A DNA stretch of 64,000 nt, taken from Phycisphaeraceae bacterium. Its GTDB lineage: Bacteria; Planctomycetota; Phycisphaerae; Phycisphaerales; UBA1924. Shown piece by piece: positions 20,109 through 28,559 of this stretch. The position numbers and the translations under genes are program-made. Numbering within the stretch: position 1 is the stretch's first letter; each line of letters opens with the position of its first letter. Below the pieces are notes generated by a model. It did not search any database and was not told where the DNA came from. It saw only the letters and a program-made list of their open reading frames with translations. Location: NCBI GenBank assembly GCA_019636655.1, contig JAHBXB010000001.1:496001-560000 (forward strand), given 5' to 3'.

Positions 20109-20588
20109 ATGAGCCGCTTTGTCTTCGAGCTTGAATCCGTTCTTGCCCTGCGGCAGCGCCAGGAGAAGGACCGCCAGCGGGCAGTTGCCGCCATTCAGAG
20201 GGAACGGGTGGTGATCGAGGAGAAGATCTCGGGATACCAGCGGCAGATCGCCCTCGCCAAGCAAGCAATGCGGGCCCAGCTCTCATCCGCCAGCCCCGCG
20301 GGCGGTGTCGCGGTGAGCAGCGTGCGGATGGAGGCCGTCGCAGTCTCCCACATGATGGTGCTCGCGCAGCGGGCGGTGCTCGACCTCGCCGCCGTGCACG
20401 CCCGCCTCGAGGCCGCCCGGACCGAACTCGTCCGCGCCGCCACGGCGCGCAAGGCCGTAGAAACCCTGAGATCGCGTCGATTCGAACGCTGGAGGCTCGA
20501 ACAATCCCGCAAGGAGACCGCGGCCATGGACGAGATCGGCAGCCTCCTGACCGACCGCCGGCGCCGCGAAGCGGAGGGCACCACATGA
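20109..20588 (+). CDS. fliJ: Flagellar export protein FliJ
   Basis: Soluble coiled-coil stalk that links the FliI ring to FlhA, 159 residues. The N-terminus FVFELESVLALRQRQEKDRQ is characteristic, followed by a long alpha-helical hairpin rich in Arg, Ala and Glu. The C-terminal helix has RRFERWRLEQSRKETAAMDE. The sequence is low in family-diagnostic positions, but length, coiled-coil character and the place right after fliI make the call secure. It overlaps the next gene by four bases. Confidence 0.88.
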   Translation: MSRFVFELESVLALRQRQEKDRQRAVAAIQRERVVIEEKISGYQRQIALAKQAMRAQLSSASPAGGVAVSSVRMEAVAVSHMMVLAQRAVLDLAAVHARLEAARTELVRAATARKAVETLRSRRFERWRLEQSRKETAAMDEIGSLLTDRRRREAEGTT

Positions 20589-21283
20589 GAACGATCTGGT
20601 CCATCGTGTCCGTCCTCGCGGTCGCGAACCTGCTCGCGCTCGCCGGCTTCTTTGTCTGGCTCAAGACCTCGGGCCGCCTCAGCACGGAGCGCATCGAGCA
20701 GGTCCGCCTCGCCTTCCGCGAGACCCTCGAAGCCGAGCAGCAGAGGGCATCCATCGAGCTCGCCCAGAGGCTCGAGGAGGAATCGAAGCAGGCCGAGGCG
20801 GCGCGGCTGGCCTCGCCGCCGGAATCCGCGGCCACGGTCATCGACCGCAACGTCGAGGCGGAGCAGGTCCGGATGCAGCACATGCTGCTCCTCCAGCAGG
20901 AGCAGCGCACGCTCCGCGCCTCGCTCGAGCGAATGCGCACCGCCAACGAGGAAGAGCGTCTCCAACTCGCGAGGGAGAAGCAGGAGTTCGCGGAGTACCG
21001 CGCCCGTCTCGCCGATACGGAGGGCGCCGAGCAATTCAAGAAGGCCCTCGACACTCTCCAGGGCCAGAAGCCCAAGGACGCCAAAGACGTTCTCCAGTCG
21101 CTGTTGGCCGAGAGCAAGGCCGAGCAGGTGGTCTCCTACCTGAGCGCGATGGACGACCGCGCCAGGTCCCGAATCGTCGCAGAGTTCGTGAAAGTCGATC
21201 CTGCCGTGGCAGGCGACTTGCTGGAGCGGCTCAGAACCCGTGGCGTCGCTGTGCCGCCCGGGACTGAGATCGCTGGTCGATGA
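20585..21283 (+). CDS. MotE-like membrane-anchored coiled-coil protein
   Basis: 232 residues: an N-terminal TM helix (7-26, IVSVLAVANLLALAGFFVWL), a long Glu/Arg/Gln coiled coil (about 40-150), and a C-terminal MgtE_N-like module (KPKDAKDVLQSLLAESKAEQ; VVSYLSAMDDRARSRIVAEF). This resembles MotE/FliJ-downstream proteins of other clusters, which are membrane-bound and help anchor stators or the motor. It sits exactly between fliJ and fliK with overlaps on both sides, so a flagellar role is very likely. The precise role is inferred from position. Confidence 0.7.
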   Translation: MRTIWSIVSVLAVANLLALAGFFVWLKTSGRLSTERIEQVRLAFRETLEAEQQRASIELAQRLEEESKQAEAARLASPPESAATVIDRNVEAEQVRMQHMLLLQQEQRTLRASLERMRTANEEERLQLAREKQEFAEYRARLADTEGAEQFKKALDTLQGQKPKDAKDVLQSLLAESKAEQVVSYLSAMDDRARSRIVAEFVKVDPAVAGDLLERLRTRGVAVPPGTEIAGR

Positions 21284-22719
21284 CGGCAACGCCCATCCAG
21301 GTGACAACTCGATTCGCCCTGCCCCACCGGGCCAGTTCCGCGCCGTCTCAGGCCGCGGTAGCGCCCATGCCCCGGTTTGATGAAACGCTCGCCGCCGCCT
21401 CTGAGCCCTCCGAGAAGCTCACTCGCCCCCAAGTCGAAGAGGCTGCTCCCTCCGCAGAAACCGACGACCCGGCGCAATCCCCGCTCGATGAAGCGCAGGA
21501 ACAGGCAGAGGCCACCCCCATTGATGCGGACACGCCCTCCTCGTCCACTGAGCAGCCCAGCAAGAGCGAGCCCGATGCGGCCGCCGAGCAGCTCCAGACA
21601 GAACCCCAGCCGGAGTCCTCGGCCCGTCTTGAGCAGCCGCTCACCATCCAGGGCCTGAATCGGCTTCTCCTGAGCGGCCTGCACCCCGGCCCCGCGCCGA
21701 GTCGACTCGGCTCCACCGTGCCAGATCAGACGCCGGCGCCAAATGCTCGCTCCACACGCGAGCGGGAACCTGCTCAGGCCTCGGACTCTCGCAGCCATCC
21801 GCCCGCGCCGGAGTCTTCCGCTTCCAAGGAGGACACGGCCCAGTGTGACACCCCCCGCGAAGCCGAGAGCGCCGCGGCGCAGACCGCCGAATCCGCGCCC
21901 GGGCGAACCGCGACAGAGCGGCGCGACCCCTCGGATGCCGAGCCGCCGAGCAAGAGCCTGCCACCGCTCGAATCCGCAACGCGCTCCCCTTCGCTCCCGC
22001 CCCAGCCCGCCGCCGCGGCAGTCCTCCCCGCCGCGACCCCCAAGGCCGTGACTGCCTCGTCGCGGGCCGAGAGCCTTCCGGCGATCGGCGCCCCGTCAGC
22101 CGCTTCTCGCCTTCGTTGGATCGGCGGGGCTCCTCCTAACCAGCCCACTGCCCCCGCGGCGCCCCAGAGCGACGTCGAATCCGCCTTCGCCGCGCAACTC
22201 TCCCGCGGCCTCACCGCCGCGATGGCGCGCAAAGACGGCTCCGTTACCCTTCGGATCGAGCCCGAGCACCTCGGCCACCTGCGCATCCAAGTCGGCATGA
22301 AGGGCGGCTCGGTTACCGCCCAGTTCGAGGCATCCACGCCACAGGCACGCGACTTGCTCGGGAAGTCAATGGCGATGCTAAAGTCGTCGCTCGAAGCCCG
22401 CGGTCTGGAGGTGGACCGCCTTCATGTACAGGTCGCGGTCAGGCCGGAGGCCCCCGCGGCCACCTCCCCGCACCCGGCACCCGGTGCGGTGGATCCTGAG
22501 CCCGCGTGGAACGCGGCGCAGCAGGCGCCCTTCTGGTCCGATGCCGGCACGGGCGGACACGCAGGGAGCCAATCGGAACAGCATCAGGGCGACGCGGAGC
22601 GGAGCCACGCGTCAAGCGAATCGTGGTCGGACGACGGCGAATCGCCGCCGCGCCCCGGTCCTACCGACCGCTCATTCGCTGATGCCCGCCTGTACCTGGG
22701 GATCGACACGCTGGCCTAG
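21280..22719 (+). CDS. fliK: Flagellar hook-length control protein FliK
   Basis: Secreted molecular ruler that sets hook length and triggers the FlhB substrate switch, 479 residues. About 290 residues of Pro/Ser/Ala/Glu-rich disordered sequence form the ruler. The conserved Flg_hook domain follows: GSVTLRIEPEHLGHLRIQVG, then VTAQFEASTPQARDLLGKSM and LEARGLEVDRLHVQVA. The Pro/Gln-rich tail is unremarkable. The start overlaps the MotE-like gene stop; flgD follows after 23 bp. Confidence 0.92.
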   Translation: MTATPIQVTTRFALPHRASSAPSQAAVAPMPRFDETLAAASEPSEKLTRPQVEEAAPSAETDDPAQSPLDEAQEQAEATPIDADTPSSSTEQPSKSEPDAAAEQLQTEPQPESSARLEQPLTIQGLNRLLLSGLHPGPAPSRLGSTVPDQTPAPNARSTREREPAQASDSRSHPPAPESSASKEDTAQCDTPREAESAAAQTAESAPGRTATERRDPSDAEPPSKSLPPLESATRSPSLPPQPAAAAVLPAATPKAVTASSRAESLPAIGAPSAASRLRWIGGAPPNQPTAPAAPQSDVESAFAAQLSRGLTAAMARKDGSVTLRIEPEHLGHLRIQVGMKGGSVTAQFEASTPQARDLLGKSMAMLKSSLEARGLEVDRLHVQVAVRPEAPAATSPHPAPGAVDPEPAWNAAQQAPFWSDAGTGGHAGSQSEQHQGDAERSHASSESWSDDGESPPRPGPTDRSFADARLYLGIDTLA

Positions 22720-22742
22720 GCCGCCGCAAGAGGAGCCTCTCG

Positions 22743-23168
22743 ATGGACGCGATCTCGTCGCTCGGATCCAACCAGGCCCAGGCCTCCGCCACCCCCGACG
22801 CGTTCAGCGCGCTCAACAGCGAGCAGTTCGTCAAGATCATGTTCACTGAGCTGACCCGCCAGGATCCCCTCAAGCCAAACGACACCTCCAATCTTCTGCA
22901 GCAGATGTCGAGCCTCCGCTCGATCCAGTCCAGCCTCGACCTCTCCAAACGGCTCGAATCGCTCGTGCTCCAGAACCAGACCTCCGCCGCCGGCACGCTC
23001 ATCGGCAAGAGCGTCAGCGGTCTCGATGAACGCAACCTCCGCGTCACCGGCGTAGTCGAGAGTGTCAGCATCACCAAGGACGGCCCGGTCCTCGGCCTCA
23101 CCAACGGCTCGCGCGTCTCGTTCGATCGCGTGGATTCCCTCGCCGCCGCCTCCCAGTCCGCTCGCTAG
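22743..23168 (+). CDS. flgD: Flagellar hook scaffold protein FlgD
   Basis: Hook-capping protein required for FlgE polymerisation, 141 residues. The N-terminal signature is complete: LNSEQFVKIMFTELTRQDPL, then KPNDTSNLLQQMSSLRSIQS. A short beta domain follows (TLIGKSVSGLDERNLRVTGV). This is the short form of FlgD, lacking the C-terminal FlgD Ig-like and Tudor-like domains found in enteric bacteria. It precedes the hook gene, as expected. Confidence 0.93.
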   Translation: MDAISSLGSNQAQASATPDAFSALNSEQFVKIMFTELTRQDPLKPNDTSNLLQQMSSLRSIQSSLDLSKRLESLVLQNQTSAAGTLIGKSVSGLDERNLRVTGVVESVSITKDGPVLGLTNGSRVSFDRVDSLAAASQSAR

Positions 23169-23192
23169 CACGCCGATCCACGGAGACCGCTC

Positions 23193-23681
23193 ATGTTCCT
23201 CAATCCGCTCGGCCTGCTCGGAATCCTCGGCGGCATTGTCAGCGCCGCCACCAAGCCACACGCTCCCGCTGCCGATGGGCCACAGTTTGCCGACAAACTC
23301 GACGATGCACGAAGCGCCGACGTCGCATCCAACCTGCCGGTTCATGTCGACGCCAGCCTCGGCCTCAACCTCACCGGCGACCAGGTGGAACGACTCAGCA
23401 TCGCCGCCGACAAGGCCGAGGCCGCCGGCCTCCGCCGCGCCCTCGTGCACCTCGATGGCAAGGCGGTTGTTCTCGACGTCAAGTCACGCACAGTCCTCCG
23501 AGCCGCCGACCGCGAGGCGCCGCTGCCGGCCGACGTCGATGGCGTGGTCACCGCACCCGCCCTCGGCGAAACCGGCCAGGGCGTGATGCGAGTCCCCGGC
23601 GGCCTCGCCGCCAACACCTCGGTGAACGCGCTGCTGGAGCGCATGGAGCAGCAGACCAGCCAGCCGGCCATCGCGGCCTGA
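23193..23681 (+). CDS. Flagellar operon protein (TIGR02530-like)
   Basis: 162 residues. The middle, SLGLNLTGDQVERLSIAADK followed by AEAAGLRRALVHLDGKAVVL and DVKSRTVLRAAD, matches the pattern of the uncharacterised flagellar operon protein found between flgD and flgE in Firmicutes and spirochaetes (helix SxxDLxxLxxAxxKAxxKG, then strands ending in an NRTVxTA-like motif). An N-terminal hydrophobic segment (LGLLGILGGIVSAA) may be a membrane or export element. Its location exactly between flgD and flgE supports the call. Its molecular role is unknown. Confidence 0.7.
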   Translation: MFLNPLGLLGILGGIVSAATKPHAPAADGPQFADKLDDARSADVASNLPVHVDASLGLNLTGDQVERLSIAADKAEAAGLRRALVHLDGKAVVLDVKSRTVLRAADREAPLPADVDGVVTAPALGETGQGVMRVPGGLAANTSVNALLERMEQQTSQPAIAA

Positions 23682-23703
23682 TCGACCCACAAGGAACTCC
23701 CCG

Positions 23704-25437
23704 ATGTCGTCCACCACCACCCTGTACACCGGGCTCTCCGGCCTCAACGCCAACAGCGCCTACCTCAACGTCATCGGCAACAACGTTGCCAACGTCAACA
23801 CCACCGCGTACAAGTCTAACCGCATGCTCTTTGCCAGCGCGTTCTCGCGCACCCTGAGCATCGGCACCCCGCCAAGCGCCGACACCGGCGGCTCCAACCC
23901 GACCCAGGTCGGCCTCGGCACCGTCATCGCCGGCACCCAGCGCAACTTCGGCGGCGGATCCCTCTCGCCCACCGGCGTCAAGACCGACCTCGCGATCGAA
24001 GGCGACGGCATGTTCGTCGTCGACCGCGGCGGATCAACGTACTTCACCCGCGCCGGCTCGTTCGGCCGCAACTCGAGCAACCAGCTCACCACGATCGGCG
24101 GCGACATCCTCCAGGGGTTCGGCGTCGATAGCGACTTCAACATCATCCCCGGCCAGCTCACCGACCTGTCCATCCCCCTCGGCTCCCTCGGCCCCGCGCA
24201 GGCCACCCGCAACGCCGACTTCGCCGGCAACCTCAACGCCGCCGGCACCATCGGGACCACCGGCACCAACATCGTCTTTGGCGCACTCGCCCTGATCACA
24301 GGCCCCATCGGCGGCCCCGGCGGCAACGCCCTCGACCCCGGCAGTCTCCTCGTCGACGTCGTCAGCAGCACCGCGCCGACCCAACTCCTCTTCTCCGCCG
24401 GTCAGTCCATCCTCATGAGCGGAGCCGAGAAGGGCGGCCAGACTCTCCCCGACGCCCGCCTCGATATCTCCGCGGCGACCACCGTCCAGAACTTCCTCGA
24501 CTTCCTCACCGGCGCCCTGGGCATCACCACCAGCGGTGGGGCCAACCCCAACGGCCAAACCCCCGGCGCCCAGCTCAACCCCGCCACCGGCGTCGTCACA
24601 GTCGTCGGCAACACCGGCACCGTCAATGACCTCGACCTCGCCACGTCGGACCTTCGCCTCATGAACGCCGATGGCAGCAGCGCCGGCCAACCCTTCACCA
24701 CCACCCGCCCCGTTCAGGCTGACGGCGAATCCGTCCGCACCACGTTCATCGTGTACAACTCCCTCGGCACACCGGTGAGCGTCGACGTCTCGATGGTCCT
24801 CGCCGGACGCTCCAACCAGGGCACGCAGTGGCAATACTCGATCGAATCCGAAGATGACACCGACGCCGACCTTCTCGTCGGCAGCGGGGTGCTCTCATTC
24901 GACACCTCCGGGCAGCTCATCGGGCCCAAGTCCGTCTCCGCGACGATCGACCAGAACAACACCGGCGCCCTTTCGCCCCTGACCTTCAACCTCAACTTTG
25001 ATTCCCCCGCCGGCCGCGTGACCGCCCTCGCGGATACCCCTTCGGCCCTCGCCTCGACCTACCAGGACGGTTTCCCTCCCGGCACCCTCAATGACTATGC
25101 CGTCGGTATCGACGGCATCATCACCGGAGCTTTCAGCAACGGTACCACCCGAACCCTCGGTCAGGTCGTCCTCGCCAAGTTCAACAACCCCGAGGGGCTC
25201 GTCGACGTCGGACAGAATCTCTACTCTGTCGGCCCAAACTCTGGCACCGCCGTGATCGCCGCGCCGACAACCCTCGGCACCGGCCGGATCGTCGGCGGCT
25301 CGCTGGAACTCTCCAACGTCGATCTCTCGCAGGAGTTCATCAACATGATCCAGGCCTCGACCGGCTTCAGCGCCTCGTCGAGGGTTATCACGACCACGGA
25401 TCAGTTGATGCAGCAACTCCTGGTTCTCGGCCGGTAG
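23704..25437 (+). CDS. flgE: Flagellar hook protein FlgE
   Basis: Structural subunit of the extracellular hook, 577 residues, longer than the roughly 400 of enteric FlgE because of an enlarged central domain. The N-terminus has LYTGLSGLNANSAYLNVIGN followed by NVANVNTTAYKSNR. The C-terminus shows GGSLELSNVDLSQEFINMIQ and the final heptad-rich helix. The N-terminus is not a Sec signal; export is by the flagellar apparatus. FliK and FlgD, upstream, control its assembly. A candidate sigma-28 promoter begins 31 bp past its stop. Confidence 0.95.
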   Translation: MSSTTTLYTGLSGLNANSAYLNVIGNNVANVNTTAYKSNRMLFASAFSRTLSIGTPPSADTGGSNPTQVGLGTVIAGTQRNFGGGSLSPTGVKTDLAIEGDGMFVVDRGGSTYFTRAGSFGRNSSNQLTTIGGDILQGFGVDSDFNIIPGQLTDLSIPLGSLGPAQATRNADFAGNLNAAGTIGTTGTNIVFGALALITGPIGGPGGNALDPGSLLVDVVSSTAPTQLLFSAGQSILMSGAEKGGQTLPDARLDISAATTVQNFLDFLTGALGITTSGGANPNGQTPGAQLNPATGVVTVVGNTGTVNDLDLATSDLRLMNADGSSAGQPFTTTRPVQADGESVRTTFIVYNSLGTPVSVDVSMVLAGRSNQGTQWQYSIESEDDTDADLLVGSGVLSFDTSGQLIGPKSVSATIDQNNTGALSPLTFNLNFDSPAGRVTALADTPSALASTYQDGFPPGTLNDYAVGIDGIITGAFSNGTTRTLGQVVLAKFNNPEGLVDVGQNLYSVGPNSGTAVIAAPTTLGTGRIVGGSLELSNVDLSQEFINMIQASTGFSASSRVITTTDQLMQQLLVLGR

Positions 25438-25467
25438 CCATCCGGAGCCCGCCCAGGCAGGACCGAA

Positions 25468-25495
25468 TAAAGGTGACCCCGCTTCGGGCCGATGA
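25468..25495 (+). promoter_or_regulatory. Candidate sigma-28 (FliA) promoter for the MotA-like gene
   Basis: TAAA at 25468-25471, 16 bases, then GCCGATGA at 25488-25495. The flagellar sigma-28 consensus is TAAA-N15-GCCGATAA, so seven of eight -10 bases match and the spacing is one base long. The predicted start is about 25502, 33 bases before the gene start. motA is a classic sigma-28 target, and fliA lies downstream in the same cluster. Confidence 0.5.
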
Positions 25496-25534
25496 CTCGC
25501 CCGTGGGCGATCGACCGCCCCGCGGAGCCCGAAC

Positions 25535-26233
25535 GTGAGCCTGGCCTCCTGGCTGTCCATGCCGATCGTCCCCTTCCTGGTCGCCGCCGCCGCGGTCCCC
25601 GCCGCGTTCCTGGCCGTCCGACTCCTCGGCCTCGACCGCCGCTGGCGTCGCGTTCTCATCCGCGAGAGCATCGACCTCTCCGCCACCATCGACCATCTCA
25701 CCCTCATCGCCCGCGCGGCAGAAAAGAACGGCGTTTCCGCACTCCAAGGCCACCTGGAGCGCCCCGCCGATCCGTTCCTTGCCAACGCGATCTCGCTGGT
25801 TTCCCGCGGTGCCACCCCCGCCCACCTGCGTGCCATCCTCGAGCACGACCTCGACACCCGCCTCGCCAGGCACGCGGGCATCAACCGCTGGCTCGCCGTC
25901 GCCGGACGAGTCCTTCCGGCGATTGGAGTCTGCGGCGTGGCGCTCGCCATCACCCTCCTGGTGTCATGGTCCTCCTCGCCCAGCGGTGTGACCACCCTCC
26001 ACGCCTCCTCGGTCTTGGTCATTGTCTTCTTCTCCCTCCTCGTTCTGGGGGTGAGAGTCCCGGACGCCGACTCGCTCGCCCACACCGAAGCACAGCGGGC
26101 CCTCGCCCACACGCTCGTCGTCGCCGCCATGACCGGAATTGCCTCCGGGGAGCACTCGGTCGCCCTCAACCAGCGACTCCGGGCGATGCTGACTCCCACG
26201 CCACCCCGTCCCGCAGACGCCGTCGCCGCGTAG
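25535..26233 (+). CDS. Divergent MotA-like flagellar stator protein
   Basis: 232 residues aligning by pattern with MotA: an N-terminal membrane helix, the cytoplasmic stretch RADPFLANAISLVSRGATPA-like region, LRAILEHDLDTRLARHAGIN, then two close TM helices (about 125-147 and 150-172) and the C-terminal TGIASGEHSVALNQRLRAML. MotA normally has four TM helices and a proline-rich, glycine-rich TM3. Here only about three helices are visible and the TM3 signature is eroded. fliL follows after 149 bp, with no motB between them. It may be a stator paralogue, a degenerate MotA or a repurposed protein. Confidence 0.6.
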   Translation: MSLASWLSMPIVPFLVAAAAVPAAFLAVRLLGLDRRWRRVLIRESIDLSATIDHLTLIARAAEKNGVSALQGHLERPADPFLANAISLVSRGATPAHLRAILEHDLDTRLARHAGINRWLAVAGRVLPAIGVCGVALAITLLVSWSSSPSGVTTLHASSVLVIVFFSLLVLGVRVPDADSLAHTEAQRALAHTLVVAAMTGIASGEHSVALNQRLRAMLTPTPPRPADAVAA

Positions 26234-26382
26234 CGCCAGTCCGAGAACTTCCCGCGGAGTTCCCCCCTCGCTACACACCGAACCAGGGGGGGGTGCCCGC
26301 TCGCTACGCTGTTGCCCGCCGCCTCCCACCGGTCGATGTTGCTCTGCCGCCCTTCCCCGCGGCAACCAAGGACGACACGACC

Positions 26383-26919
26383 ATGGCCGACAAGAAAAGC
26401 GAATCCAAGCCCCAGGCATCCACCACTGAGGAGGCCCCCAAGCGGGGCCTGCCGATCAAGACCATTGGCATCGTCGCGGGGCTCATGATCGCCGAAGCGG
26501 CCGGCGTCTACTTCCTGCTCGGCGCGACCAGCCCCGCCACGAGCGATGCCCAGGTCACCCACGGCCTGCACGACGACGAGTCCGAGAAAACCGCCGAAGT
26601 CCTTATCGTCGAGGACAAGTTCCAGAACCTCCAGACCGGCAAGGTCTGGCTCTGGGATGCCGCGATCTACGTCCAGGTCAAGCAAAAGAACGTCGAGCGC
26701 GTCGAAAAGGAACTCGAGCGCCGCAACGCCGAGATCAAGGAACAGGTCAGCCAGATCTTCAGCCGAGCCCAGCACGCTCAGCTCAAAGAACCCGACCGCC
26801 AGACCCTCAACCGCCAGCTTAATAACTACCTCCAGGATCTCTTCTCCTCCAAGTCCGATGAGCACCCCGTCATCGAGCGGCTGATCATCGCCCGCTGTCG
26901 CGGTTTCCCGGCCGAGTAG
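26383..26919 (+). CDS. fliL: Flagellar basal-body-associated protein FliL
   Basis: Single-pass inner-membrane protein that forms a ring around the stator and supports torque, 178 residues. Charged N-terminal tail, TM helix at about 27-48 ([20 protein letters not shown]), then a periplasmic stomatin-like domain ([40 protein letters not shown]). Start ATG 26383 gives the typical short cytoplasmic N-terminus. An eight-G run lies in the leader near 26286. In related clusters motB precedes and fliM follows fliL; neither is present here. Confidence 0.85.
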   Translation: MADKKSESKPQASTTEEAPKRGLPIKTIGIVAGLMIAEAAGVYFLLGATSPATSDAQVTHGLHDDESEKTAEVLIVEDKFQNLQTGKVWLWDAAIYVQVKQKNVERVEKELERRNAEIKEQVSQIFSRAQHAQLKEPDRQTLNRQLNNYLQDLFSSKSDEHPVIERLIIARCRGFPAE

Positions 26920-27128
26920 GCCGCTGCCTACGAATGGGCTCGGCACATTCTGCGCGTTTCTCGGCAGCCCTCGTCCCAAGTCGGCGAAATCTGCGGACGG
27001 TGCGTCCGGGCTGTCGATGTGACTCGCCCGGGGTGATGCGCCGTCGCGGGTCGTCCGCCGGCTCGGTCGCAGGCAGGATGCCCGCGTCGATGCCGGCTCG
27101 CGGCGGGCACCCTCGCCAGGGGCCACGG

Positions 27129-27635
27129 ATGGCCGATACGCAGCCAACACCCGACCCGGCTCCCCAGCCCGAGGTACACGAGACCGAAACCTCGCCCGCC
27201 GAGAACACGGCCGAGTCCATGGCCGCCGAAGCCCTCCGCGCCGCGCAGGACGCCGTCGCCGCGCTCAAGCAGCAGGTGCCGCAGGGCGGCGACGCCGATC
27301 CGCTCGGAATGGGATCCGGCGCCCCGACCTCACCGCTCGACTTCCCCGCCCTCTCGCCCAGCCTCGGCGCCGGTCGCGCCGAACCAATCGACCTGCTCGC
27401 CGACGTCAACCTCAACGTCAAGATCGAACTCGGCCGCACCCGGATGCTCGTCGAGGACGTCCTGCGACTCGGCGAAGGCTCAGTTGTTGAACTCGACAAG
27501 CTCGCCGGCGACCCCGTCGACGTCTATGTCAACGAGCGTCATGTTGCCCGTGGCGAGGTGCTTGTCCTCAACGACAACTTCTGCGTGCGCATCAACGAGA
27601 TCATTCCTCAGACGTCTGGTTCAACCAAGCAGTGA
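27129..27635 (+). CDS. fliN: Flagellar motor switch protein FliN
   Basis: C-ring component of 168 residues. The N-terminal 85 residues are Pro/Ala/Glu-rich and unlike the family. The SpoA domain (about 92-160) is canonical: [58 protein letters not shown] and [15 protein letters not shown] 27129 is the first good start after a 209-bp gap with poor coding content. Without FliM the switch would need FliM from another locus or a FliG-FliN arrangement; which applies cannot be told here. Confidence 0.93.
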   Translation: MADTQPTPDPAPQPEVHETETSPAENTAESMAAEALRAAQDAVAALKQQVPQGGDADPLGMGSGAPTSPLDFPALSPSLGAGRAEPIDLLADVNLNVKIELGRTRMLVEDVLRLGEGSVVELDKLAGDPVDVYVNERHVARGEVLVLNDNFCVRINEIIPQTSGSTKQ

Positions 27636-27701
27636 CACGTTCGTGCCGGTGTTCGTAGATCCAGCCTTCGCGGCGGCGGAGCCCGCCTTGGACAAGCCAG
27701 G

Positions 27702-28559
27702 ATGGCGATGGCGACCAGATCACAATCCCGCGCCTTCTTCTCGCGGCCACGATGCATTGCCGCGGCGGTCATCGCGCTCGCGTCGCTCGGAGCCGCTGCC
27801 CCCGCTCAGACCGGTCCCGACCCCGCGACCGTTCTCTCGGACGTATCCACTCAGTCCAGCCAGGCGCCCGCGAGCGAGACCCGTCCCATCGGCCCCCGCC
27901 GCGCGGCGGATTCGGCAGGCATCGCCGCCCGGCAGGACGCCCAGGCGTCGAGCGTCGGCATCCTCAAGACCGGCGTCTCGCTCGCCACCGTCGTGTCGCT
28001 GATCTTCGCCTGCGCGATGCTGCTCAAGCGGTTCAGCCGACGCGGCGGCGGCCTTGCCGCCGCATTCGGACCCGGCGGCCCGAGCCCCGCCGGCGTCCTC
28101 GAAGTGCTCGGCCGATACCCCGTCGCACCAGGTCAATGTTTCATCCTCCTCCGCTGCGAACGGCGGATCCTGCTGCTCGCCCAGAACAGCCCTCGTTTCG
28201 GCCGCGGCGGCGCCGGGTCCATCACGCCGCTCACCGAGATCACCGACCCCGAAGAGGCCGCTTCGATCATCTCCTCGACTCGGCACGCCGACGGCGAGTC
28301 CATCGCGGCGAAGTTCACATCGCTGCTCTCCCGCTTCGGTGGTCCGGCCGAACCCCAGAGTCCATTCGACGATGCGCCCGGTCGCAACCTCGTCGCCGAG
28401 ACCGACGAGGGCGATCGCGCCGAAGTCTGGAGCGACGGCCGCGAGCCCGTGCGCACGCCCGCCAGCCGTCCGGCCTCTGCCCCGGCACCGATCGACGATG
28501 CGGTCGGCTCCCTCCGCCGCCGCCTCGAAACGATGAAGAGCGCGGGAGTCGGCGCATGA
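27702..28559 (+). CDS. fliO: Flagellar protein FliO
   Basis: Membrane assembly factor of the FliPQR export gate, 285 residues. N-terminal signal-like helix (CIAAAVIALASLGAAA), a Ser/Pro-rich periplasmic stretch, then a TM helix at about 88-107 (GVSLATVVSLIFACAMLL). The cytoplasmic domain resembles FliO (VLEVLGRYPVAPGQCFILLR, RRILLLAQ). A low-complexity C-terminal tail follows. It directly precedes fliP with an ATGA overlap, the standard fliO-fliP arrangement. Confidence 0.82.
   Translation: MAMATRSQSRAFFSRPRCIAAAVIALASLGAAAPAQTGPDPATVLSDVSTQSSQAPASETRPIGPRRAADSAGIAARQDAQASSVGILKTGVSLATVVSLIFACAMLLKRFSRRGGGLAAAFGPGGPSPAGVLEVLGRYPVAPGQCFILLRCERRILLLAQNSPRFGRGGAGSITPLTEITDPEEAASIISSTRHADGESIAAKFTSLLSRFGGPAEPQSPFDDAPGRNLVAETDEGDRAEVWSDGREPVRTPASRPASAPAPIDDAVGSLRRRLETMKSAGVGA

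Noticed and set aside
26234-27128. Remnant of motB or fliM in the gaps around fliL
   Set aside because: No frame shows a plug, OmpA-like or SpoA-like motif; the gaps are short and low in coding character.
24895-27150. 751-residue leftward ORF opposite flgE, the MotA-like gene and fliL
   Set aside because: Composition-driven antisense ORF; the opposite strand carries recognised flagellar genes.
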